From Glandiceps talaboti (taxonomy: Eukaryota; Hemichordata; Enteropneusta; Spengelidae), in the NCBI RefSeq assembly GCF_964340395.1, contig NC_135549.1:14284842-14348841 (forward strand): DNA of 64,000 bases, given 5' to 3'. Below are positions 27,070 through 39,427 of this stretch, one piece after another. Made by a program: the position numbers and the translations under genes. The first letter of the stretch is position 1, and every line of letters begins with the position of its first letter. The notes under the pieces were generated by a model that was not told the origin of the DNA, did no database searches, and was given only the letters and a program-made list of their open reading frames with translations.

Positions 27070-30000
27070 CTTAGATATATATATCTAAGTATAAGTATCT
27101 CACTGGAGAGAACAGTGCTCGATGAAATATTAGTAGCAGATCATTATAGCTTGTAAGTGTGTATCTATAGTTTGTATCATAACAAACAGTGATATTCTGA
27201 TTAATCCCTACACCATTGAATATCATGCGATCATGGATTCTGTTGTATCCAAAAGCCTATGAATAAGTACACAATTTACACATTTTATTACTGAACATAG
27301 TATTTGACATGATGTAATGGGATTGAAATATATACTGAATACACAGGAATGAAAATATTACCAGCCTTTGCTTGTTGATAGTCATGTTAGTTGACTGGAG
27401 AATATTGTGAAATACTCATAATATTTGTAATCATGCATATAATATTGCTATAAATATGGAATTATGTTTTATCAGTTATGTAATGTCATAATGGTAGTAA
27501 CTGCATCTGATTATAAGTCATCACTCTATATATGCAGGTATACATTTTATGATGGACCACCATTTGCCACTGGTTTACCTCATTATGGCCATATCTTAGC
27601 TGGTACTATAAAAGATATTGTCACTAGATATGCACATCAAAGTGGCTTCCATGTGGAAAGGAGATTTGGCTGGGATTGTCATGGATTGCCTGTGGTAAGT
27701 GCAAGCTAGCTTTTGAAGTACTGGTGTGCAAATTATACAAGCAGGCCTGTCAGCTGTTATTGTTATACTTTTTTTTTCAAAGGAACTTTATTTCAGAGGA
27801 TGTGCTATGAAGGAGCATAGCCTTCTCAAAGTAGATGTACAGAGTTGGTTAAATAATATAACTAGATCATTATATAATAATACTAATACTAATAATGTTG
27901 GTTTTTATATAGTGCTTTCCCACTTTGTGCTCAAAGTGCTTTACAATTATTACCCCTGGTACAGATCTATAGTGGCACAACAGCCCTTTATACTTCCTGA
28001 ACTCCCTGGGGAGAATACAATATATCATATTGTAATGCAAACCCTAACATTGTAAAAGGTTACTTCATTGTGATTGTGTAGTTTTTCCAGCAATACTAGA
28101 GTTCTGTCAATATCAGTAACTGACAATGGTACTAAATTCCATTCATTACAGGAATATGAAATTGATAAAACTCTTGGAATTAAAGGACCGGAAGATGTTG
28201 CTAAGATGGGAATTGAGAAATACAATGCTGAGTGTAGGAAGATTGTGATGAGATATTCCACAGAATGGAAGGTGAGTAGCTTGACATATACATAGTTTAT
28301 GAAGAACGACAGTGTAGTTCAAGTCAAGTTAGGTTGAAGTTGAACTTATACAAAGAAATGTCAATTTGTACTGACTTTCATTTCACAGTTTTTTGCTAAA
28401 GTTTGGAAAGCCTGGTAACAGGAGGAGTGGGAGAATGTGGTCAAACTTTTAACAGATTTCCATACTTTTAATTATTCTTTTATGGGGAACCCGTTATTAA
28501 AACACTGTTTCACTATGTTGTGATTGAACTTAGAAGGTGGAATATTGTACAAAGATAGTTACAAAATCTTCCTAACTATTCCTAGAATGACTGTATAGTC
28601 CTAAAATGAATTCTGAAGAGTTTTTAGTATATTGTTACAGGACTGGAGCGTGTTACTTCTCGATCTGCTATTACTTTTATAGAATTTGGAAAATCAAGAT
28701 TTGATCAAATTTGATAAAAATCTGTACTTTGATTTCAGTATGTTGTTACAAGACTTGGCAGATGGATCGATTTTGACAACGATTATAAAACATTATATCC
28801 TTGGTTTATGGAGACTATTTGGTGGGTGTTCAAACAGTTATTTGACAAGGGTTTGGTATACAGGGGATTCAAGGTAAGGAGAACTGTCACTGTCAGTAAG
28901 GGTCTGACTTTCTAGTGCTTCATAATTTTAATAAAATGAATGTACAGTAGTAACAAATATACCGTACTTAAAGAATATTATGTGTCATGTTCCAAAATAA
29001 GGATCAGTGGAAGTATGATAATATATGACATATTACAAAAAATGACAAATGTAAAATGACAGTTAGTTGTCAAATCATTTTTTATGTGTATTATGATTCT
29101 AATATATTACAGCAAATTTTCATGAGAATTTGAGACAGTGAGAAAGTTGTTTGAATTTTAAAATATAAAAAAAAACACTAATGAAAGATACAGTGATGGC
29201 CATTGATATATTTTCATGATGGTTCAAGGAAAGGTTTGACATCAACTTTGATCAGTGTACGCACAATAGTTACGATTTAAGTTGTGAAATAGTCAAATCC
29301 ATGGAATATGTCTTGTTACTATTCTTACTAGGGTCATGAGAATAGTTTAGCAGTACTTTCTTACATTAAAATTTTATTTGCTTGCTGTGTATTTCAGTAC
29401 TTGGCAACATTTACAAGGAGTACTGTAGTCCTGACAACCATATGTATCTTTGCATATAAGGTTTTCCAAATTAGCAAGAATATATTCAAAGGCTGACTTT
29501 GTCTATAAACTTTGCCTACATTTTATTGTTTGAGTACAATTCAGTCCCTTTGATTGATGTAACTGACATTTTGATCAGAAGCCTTGAAATACAACTGTAA
29601 CATTTACAAGGTGGCTTCTGTTGTGGCAATGACGTACAGATGACCATATATGGTCATACTGAAATGGAAATGAAAGAAGCACCACCAGTGACATGTGTCT
29701 TACGTTTCTTACATTCTAACTTCTAACTTACTGTTTTGAATGGGAAAGGACAGTTACCTCTGTAATGATACAATTCAGTCCCTTTGATTGATGTAACTGA
29801 CATTTTGATCAGAAGCCTTGAAATACAACTGTAACATTTACAAGGTGGCTTCTGTTGTGGCAATTATGTACAGATGACCATATATGGTCATACTGAAATG
29901 GAAATGAAAGAAGCACCACCAGTGACATGTGTCTTACGTTTCTTACATTCTAACTTCTAACTTACTGTTTTGAATGGGAAAGGACAGTTACCTCTGTAAA

Positions 30001-33000
30001 AGGACAGTTACCTCTGTAATAATACACATCATACTTTGTAAAGTGTGTAGTTCTGCAGCTGTGGTGCTTGATAATAATGATGGCACTGTACAGCATCAAA
30101 TATCAGCACTATGTCTGTTTTGAATCATAAGGTTATCCACCCATTATTGTACATTTTATTTGTACAATTTATAAAACTTATACTTTTGTGATTTTTTTGT
30201 TGAGGTGATGCCATATTCTACAGGCTGCCATACACCACTATCAAACTTTGAATCTGGACAGAACTATAAAGATACTGTGGACCCTGCAGGTGAGAACAAA
30301 CTAACAAGTAACCATAGCAACATGTCATGTCATGTCGTCTGCCAAATTTGAGAATCCTTCTAAAGGTGTCTCATGAACTTGGTGAATATCAAAATTTTTG
30401 AAATTATGTTACATCTATTAAACTTTCATGAATTTTTTATTGCAAATTTTTTTTCCATACTGTGTTCTAGCTTGAAGATGAAGGCTTTGTTTGTATGTCC
30501 AGATATTGTCATGGCAACAGATGATCTTTGCTCACTAGTCCTAGACGAATGAATCTTCTTACACCATGGTATAATGATCAGTGGTATTATAACTGATATA
30601 TTATAATTTCAGTTATAAATTTCATATCTGTCTTTATCTTCACAGTCATTGTCAATTTCCCTTTGGATGATGACCCTGATGTCTGCATGATCGCCTGGAC
30701 AACCACACCCTGGACGTTGCCTAGCAACATGGCACTGTGTGTCAACCCAACCATGGACTATGTCAAACTTAGACATAAAAATGATGGCAAAGTGTACATC
30801 ATGATGGAGGCAAGGTTATCAGCTCTCTTCAAAAAGGAAGAGGAATATGAAATCCTTGAAAGGTAGGGATAAATCCGACAGGTGTCAGGTGACTGATTAT
30901 AAGGATACAAACAAATGTCAGACCACACATGATGTAAAACATGTAGTGAGATGAAAGGGGGAATATATTTCAAAAATTGAGTTTCACAGAAATTATACAG
31001 TGGTATTAATTTAGTTTACAAGTTCTGTCTAATGTTTGATTGTGATAAATTTGATGATATAGAATAACTACAATCCTATGGCTGTAGTTGTCAAAAGTGA
31101 CACTGCAGTTATGACTGAAGCAAAATAAAATTATTGAGACTATCAGATGCAGGCACTGATCGGTTCTTTTGATTTCAGGTTCAAAGGTGAAACACTAAAG
31201 GGTAAAGGTTATAAACCCTTATTTGAATATTTCATTCAGGTAAGTTCTCTATTTATTCTTTTCAAATGGTGTTATAGTGTTTCTTGTTGTGGGGTAACCA
31301 GTATTTATTTTTAATTCAAATGATAAATTCATACATTTTTTGAAATTTGTGCAATACATCAGAAATAAACTTCATATCAAATATGTTAATAACTTATTCA
31401 CTGTTGATAAAGAACATGTTGGAGTTGACCATTTGTACAAACAACAGCAAAGGGGTCAGAATTTCTTCAGGTTTTTAGTTTGGATGTATTCTGTAAAAAG
31501 TAAATTTTGTAAATCAGATTGTAGGTTGATATGTTTTTATTGTACGTGTAAATTACATTTCAGTACAAAGGAAAGGGAGCATTCCGTGTGATGACGGATA
31601 ACTATGTGACAGATGATACCGGTACCGGTATCGTACATCAAGCACCATTCTTTGGGGCTGTAAGTATTGTTACTACAGAAAACATGCTATCAGCAAACGA
31701 AGATAGATACAAACAAAGAAGTTGTAGATTACATGAGTGGATGTTTACTCCAGGATATATGGTTATGTAGATACATTCTCCCTGTAATCAAGATAGTGTA
31801 AATACTGGACATCCTCTTTACACTGGAAATTTATGGAAGTCCGTAAATAAAAGAGATGCCACCCTAATGTGATTATATATATATATATATATATATATCA
31901 AAACCAACAGAGAGTTCATATTAACATGTCGCAATAATAGTTTAGTTTGAATTGGTATTACTTGTTAAAAGTCCATTTCCATTGTTATATTTATGTACAA
32001 AAATCATGGGAGGTTTAGAACACTAGTGTGTTTTTTATTGATGATACATATTGGGTGTCCACTAGGGAGTCTAACATTATTCCTAACCTTAGCCCCCTAG
32101 CTTAGCCACAAATGTTCGATCAGTCCACTGATGTACACTCTTGCCAAAGTTATCTATACAGCATACTTTAAAACTTTTTAACTGTAGTTTCTATGTTCCA
32201 TATTAAATTTGACAGTTTGATGAAAGGACAGTATGACAGAATCTGTTAATGGAAATTTGAAAATCTTAGACAAGGCATACATGTAAACATCCTGATTTTT
32301 AGACAAAATAGCAAAAGAAAAAATGAATATTCTTGACAGATAATTAAAATTACTTTTAAAAAAAAATTGTTCACCCTGAATCTGTTAGAAGCCAATGTTC
32401 ACACTGGAATATGAATTGAATTTGACAGGATGATTACCGAGTGTGTATTGAAAACCAAGTCATCACGAAAGAACAAATTATATGTCCAGTGGATGACAGC
32501 GGATGTTTTACTGAAGAAGTCACAGACTTTGCAAAACAGTACGTCAAGGTGAGTTTTGTTTGGAAAGTCGCAGTATGTTTGTAAACATTTCATTAGTTAT
32601 AGTTTAAAAAGCATGACATTTTCAATTGCATTGTACTATACGAAATTTAAAACTTGGACCAGTAATGAAAACATGTTACAAATGTATTTCAAAAAGTGGT
32701 ATTTTCAAAATGTAGAAAAGTCTTTAAAGTGAATCTGTTTGTTTTTATACTGGTATTATTTGTTCCTGGTGCAGGATGCAGACAAGAACATCATTAAAAG
32801 GTTGAAGCAAGATGGCCGCCTTGTAGACCACAGTTCCTATAAACATAGTTATCCATTCTGTTGGAGATCAGAAACACCATTGATATATAAAGGTGTTCCC
32901 AGCTGGTTTATCAGGGTAGAAGAATTAGTGGAGAAACTACTCAATAGTAACCAACAAACATACTGGTAAGGAAACCTTGTTGATGAACTTGTGTGTAAAT

Positions 33001-36000
33001 GTGTGAGTGAAGATTGTAACATTTTGTACTAGTACTGGTGATAAAAAAAGGAGTCAACATGTCTACATTTTGTATTTTGTAAACTTCGGAAGACTAAATA
33101 TGTCATAAACTCTAAATTGTCATGAACATTTACAAGAAAATGAGTTCACGGAAGTGTTGGGTCAATTCCCAGAACAGACAGTGAAAGAATACATGTATAA
33201 AAAATACTGGCTACTTGTTATTAGACTTTTCATCCTCTATTACATAGGTCTAACACCTCAACAAAAATACAGAATAAAAATGTTTGAAGTTTAGACTGAC
33301 ATTTTATGTTTCTGTACTGAAGCCCATTGCAGACTCTTGACTTTGCTTATTCTATTGCATGGTTTCAATTTTATAAGATATATTCATTCCTAGACACACA
33401 TTTTGAAAGATAATTTTAGACATACAATGTAAACATGTCGTCATCTTTGTTGTTTAGGGTGCCTGACTTTGTGAAGGAAAAGAGATTTGCCAATTGGTTG
33501 AGGGATGCCCATGATTGGGCAGTGTCACGTAATCGATATTGGGGTACACCCATTCCAATCTGGATTAGTGAAGACTTAGAGGAGGTGGTCTGTATTGGTT
33601 CCATTGATGAACTTGAAGAATTATCAGGAGTTAGACTCAAGGACTTGCACAGAGAAAAGTAAGTTTTCTGGCAGGGGTTAAACTCAAAGACTTTAACACA
33701 AAGAAAAGTAAGTTTTCTGGCTGAATTATTAGGGCTTAGACTCAGAGTATTGCAGTGGACAGATTTTGGATCAAATATCAATATAGAGATGACAAGTTAA
33801 AACTTCAGTATTTCAGAAGTGTACACAGGACAAGATTGGTGAGGAATGCAGAGTATAGTTATTATTGGCATTGAGTTTTCAAAATGCAACTCGTACAATA
33901 TGGTGGTGTATGTTTAATGTCCAGTTGTATTCTTTCACAAATAAGAGATTATAGTCTGTAAATTCAGAATATGCTCAATGTCTAGAGTGTATCATTATCT
34001 CTCATGCAGTATTGTGTAGTTCTAAGGTAATTTTGAAGGTGCTGAAGCATGTTTTCTACAGCAGATAAGTGCAATATCTTGTGCTGTTGACATTACATGT
34101 TCTTTAGGGTAAACTCATCACACTTTCAATTCATATCAATATTTTGATGTTGTGTTTTCTTTGACATACACCTTTCTGTCTTTACTGTGTAGTGTTGACA
34201 TGGTAACCATCCCATCCAAGAGACCAGGACAACCTCCATTGAAGAGAATTCCTGAAGTATTTGATTGTTGGTTTGAAAGTGGCAGGTAGGTCTTAGTCAT
34301 CTTACGAAATACAAGTATGTGTATTTACAACAAAAGTTCACACAATTAATTAGAGTCATGTTCTTTGATACAAGTACTTTTTTTATGTCTACATTTTGGC
34401 AATTTGACTGTTGCCTTCGTGAGCACAAACTGATGATGGTATACTGTTGACCACCTAAGGAAGGCAGCGGTCACGTTGCCTAAACGTAGGCATGAAAAAA
34501 GTAACTTGGTTGTTTATCAAAGGACATCATTCTAATTATTTGAAGTTCCAACCTTATGAACCTGTTTACTGAGAACAGTTCACACAGTTTGTAGAGTGCA
34601 AGTTTGGGGTTAATTCACAAAAACAAGGTCAACTGTTCTTGTAGAAATTTAAAGTTGATGACTTTAAAGAGTTGACCAAAGTATACAACCTAAATCAGGT
34701 GTCAAACATCAAAACAAGCACAACAAATATGTGATACTGTCATACTTGTATCGTATTACTGTGTTTACCAATACTTTCTTGCTGACAAAGTGTTGCTTTT
34801 AAACCACAGGGTGCAGCGAGCATGTAATTGATTGATCGATTGATTGATCAATTATATGTTTGCTGCACCCTGTGTTAAACTAAGTACTGTATTTTGACAT
34901 ACACTATCTACACATGTATTACTGTAAATGTTCAACTGTTGAAATGACAAAAGACTATGATTTGATAATTTCTATGACTTTAATGATTATCCATGATGAC
35001 TAACTTGTAGGACAATAACAGAGTTGGAACGGTAAATTCACAAGTGTGACATTTTGATCCGTCTGCTATGGACCTTCATCACACAGACTAACTTGTAGTT
35101 GTGTTGTATTTCAGTATGCCCTATGCACAGCAACATTATCCATTTGAAAACAAGCGTGACTTTGAAGACACTTTTCCTGCTGACTTCATTGCTGAAGGTA
35201 TTGACCAGACTAGGGGATGGTAAGTGATGGAACACCTGGAAAGAACACTAAATCTGAACAATATTTAGGGAGTTAGGTAGACAAAGTGCTCTATTCTTGC
35301 TACATATACTACTTAAGTTAGTTATAAAAAGTACAACTTTCATCCAGTAACAAATAGTAGATTGGATATTGGATATGAATATGATTTTAGAAACCGTGTT
35401 GATAAATTGTAGAAAAGAGGAAATAACTAAAAGGAATAAAGTATCATTTGGTTTGTGTGCAAAAGCAAGTCACAATACAAAATGTAACTTTTTTTGACTT
35501 CCACTATTTTAATGCATGTCACAAAATGTGCTGTCTTACAGGTTCTATACATTGTTAGTGTTGTCAACTGCCTTATTTGGTAAACCACCATTTAAGAATC
35601 TGATAGTAAATGGACTAGTACTAGCTTCTGATGGACAGAAGATGAGTAAAAGAAAAAAGAATTATCCTGACCCAGTAGAGGTGGTCAAGAAGTATGGTGC
35701 TGATGCACTCAGGTGAGTTATGGAAACATCCAGTGACCAATGTACAATGAGTAACACTGAAGTAAAGCACTTTATTTGCTGCAACTTGTTTATAGCATTA
35801 ATATCAAGTGTAAAGGTATATTTTTTCGATTGGTTTATATACAAGCCTAGCATGTGGCCTTTCTAATGTGGTCAGTTAGCAATGAAACAGTATACTTTTA
35901 CACTTGATATGGATGCTGTGAATAATGAGGTACATACAAAAAATGCATTACTTTGTGTTATGGGTTGGGTATAAATGCAACAGTGAACTCTAGTGCTTAA

Positions 36001-39000
36001 ATAGTGTTGATCACAAATTACTTCACTTTTTGGACACTGGAGTATTGTCACGTGGTACAATTGATGAAATATGATACTCATTTATTGACATTACCATAAA
36101 AACAAGTGAAACACTGAGGTACACAGTGCAGTCACTTTACTTGGGTGTTATGGGTTGTAAATGAGTGTGGTCACAGTGCAATCACTTTACTTGGGTGTTA
36201 TGGGTTGTAAGTGAGTGTGGTACACAGTGCAATCACTTTACTTGGGTATTATTAGTTGTAATTTAGCCTGTTTAAAATTTATGGAAGATGATGATGAAGG
36301 TGATGGTGACCTGATAATGACTTTGTCTTTTCAGATTGTATCTGATCAACTCACCTGTAGTACGTGCTGAAAACCTGAGATTTAAAGAGGATGGTGTAAG
36401 GGATATCTTAAAAGATGTCTTCCTACCTTGGTATAATGCATATAGATTTCTTATGCAGAATGTAGAAAGATTAGAAAAAGTGAGTTCCTCTTTATCACTT
36501 GTATGGTTATTAGATAGTCATGTGATAGTCATGTGATGTTGGACTTTCAATGCCTTGAAGTCATCATATACAAATTAATATGTGAGCGACATTCCTTCAA
36601 AGAAAGTTCATGTTTTTTTCAGACAATGTTTGCATTGATAGGAGCTATGGAATTTTTCATGGAAAATTAAGGTGTGCTCAGTAAAATATTGATTATGCAG
36701 CCTTGCATCACGACTCTCTATTCATGTGAAAATCAAACCACCCCCCCACAAAAAATAAACAACAACAAACAAACAAACAAAACAACAACAACAAACAAAC
36801 AAACAAAATATGTGCCTAAGACTGTAGTATATAGCCTTTGCAAGTTTGAAAATATCATTTATACTATTAGGACATCAAATAATGACAAAAACCATCCTCA
36901 TGTATCTTATGTGTAAGTGTACAATTTAAGATATAGTTTATCTTTCTAACGGTGGACATAGCACCATTCATGGATTGATACTTTTTCAACATACATCTAC
37001 TATACTCGGACGCAGTGAGCCAGGCTATGAAACAGTCAATTATTTCTCTGACGTGATATGCATCTTAGTTGGAAGTGTTGGAGCAGTGTGGAACTCCAAG
37101 TGTGTAGTATTTATAGCAAAGATTATATGAATAACACAAGGTGTGATTGTGATTACACAATATTGTGTTTCTTTGTAGGAAGATGACGTTCAGTTTGTTT
37201 ACAATGAAGATAAACTCAAACCAGTTGAAAACATAATGGATAAATGGATCTTATCTTTCACACAAAGTTTAGTTAACTTTACTAGGCAAGAAATGACAGG
37301 TAAGTTATCAAAGTTTAGTTAACTTTACTAGGCAAGAAATGACAGGTAAGTTATCAAAGTTTAGTTAACTTTACTAGGCAAGAAATGGCAGGTAAGTTAT
37401 CAAAGTTTAGTTAACTTTACTAGGCAAGAAATGACAGGTAAGTTATCAAAGTTTAGTTGAAATCTTAGTTACACCAAGTATTTTGCTACTTACCAAGAGC
37501 AGAATTTTTTTCACTTATACGTACTTGGTATCATCATTGTTAAGCACATTGAATTTAGCTCACAATTACTGACTTTCCTTTTCTTCCAGCTTATCGACTT
37601 TACACAGTGGTTCCAAAACTTGTCCGATTTGTCGACAAGTTGACAAATTGGTATGTTCGATCCAACAGAAAGAGAATCAAGGTAAGAACATGTTTAGTCA
37701 ACATGTTTGAATATTGTTCAACAACCAAATGGCCTAGACTCTTGGTTCATAGTTTCAAATGAACATTTCTACTCACACACACAAAAAAATTCTTGAAAGA
37801 AAATCCCACATTTTTGCTAATGTGTCATCAGCATCATGGCAATGATAACAACCCACTGTAGTACAACCCTGATGATATTGATGAGACTACAACGAAAATT
37901 TTGGATTCGCTCCTGAAATTTTTTTTGACTCTGTTAGGAAAAATTTTCATTTGTAAAAAAGTATAATTGTTTCCCATTTGAAATATCAAGACTTTTACAT
38001 ATCTTTCCCACAAAATCTCCATATTACAGTATTTGTAAGGTTATTTGTTGTTGTACTGTGTACAGGGAGAGGGTGGACCAGATGACTGTCTATGTGCTCT
38101 GCAGACATTATTCAGTGTACTCTTTGCTATGGTGAGAATGATGGCACCATTCACACCGTTCCTGACAGAACTGATGTACCAAAACATGAGACATTTGATT
38201 GACAGTGCAGCTAATAAAGGACAAGATGTCAACAGTGTACATTATCTGATGATTCCACAAGCCAGGTGAGGTTTGGATAGATTACCTTTAGTAGGCTAGC
38301 TATTATAACATTGGTAGTGGCAGTTACATGACTTTTGGTGAGTAAGGTTTGGAGTACAGTATCACCCCCCTCCCCCCCCCCCCCCACCCACCACCACTAC
38401 CACCACCACCACCACCACCACCACCACCACCACCACCACCACCACCACCACCACCACCACCACCACCACACACACCTTAAGTACATAACCCCTGATCCGG
38501 AGAAAAATAATGTTGAATTTTGTTTGGATATTAATTTTTTATCATATATCAAAGACGAAAAGAATATTTTTCGTAGTATCTTACCATATGCTTACATAGA
38601 GAGATGGAAGGAAAGAGAGAAGAACTGTCTTTGTTAGTCTATCCATCCATCTAATCATCTGTTCAAATAGATTTGTCCAACATTCCATTTTCTGGTTATC
38701 AGAAAGATAAAAGATTTCAAGGTTTGGCCACTAGGAGTGCTGTTTGCAGGCTATTTTGGATCCAGAAGTGAGGGCCATAATAGTTTATTGTTGTAGCATA
38801 AAGATAGCAGACACAAAGTTAACACTCATTTTCAGTGTTGTTCCCACTGTACTATTATTATAGTACAGTGTATATTTCACTACTATTACTATTAACATTC
38901 TTATTTTTAAGCGTTGTATAATTTGATAAGTCTACATAGGACATAGGACATGTCAATAAACAATGACAGGACATGACTACCAGCAATCAAACATTTTAGC

Positions 39001-39388
39001 CATCACTTTGCCAAATCATGGGCGCCCTCTTACGATGTTTACCTATAAAATGGCTGGAACTTTGGTAACTTGACATATGGTGTACTATCAGTGTATATGT
39101 TCAGATACGGTGTAAAATCATTACAAACTGTATTCCAATTCCTGTTTGTTTGTTTGATTGCAGGAATGAACTGATTGACCAAACAATAGAAGATGCCGTA
39201 GCTCGTATGCAAACTGTGATTGAACTTGGTAGAGTTATCAGAGACAGGAATACTATGCCATTGAAGGTACGTGTGAGTGCGTGTGTGCTTGTGTGTGCAT
39301 GTGCCTGTGTGCTCGTGTGTGTGTGTGTGTGTGTATGTGTGTCCGTCCATCTGTTTGGCCCGTTCATCTGTCTGTCTGTCTGTCTGTT

Positions 39389-39427
<39 letters not shown>

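Noticed and set aside
34985-35100. Intronic box C/D snoRNA near ATGATGACT
   Set aside because: A box-C-like sequence is present but no CTGA box D at a suitable distance and no terminal stem.
38335-38637. Poly-histidine open frame after IARS1 coding exon 18
   Set aside because: It is a (CAC)n microsatellite in an intron. The flanking codons have no relation to the enzyme.
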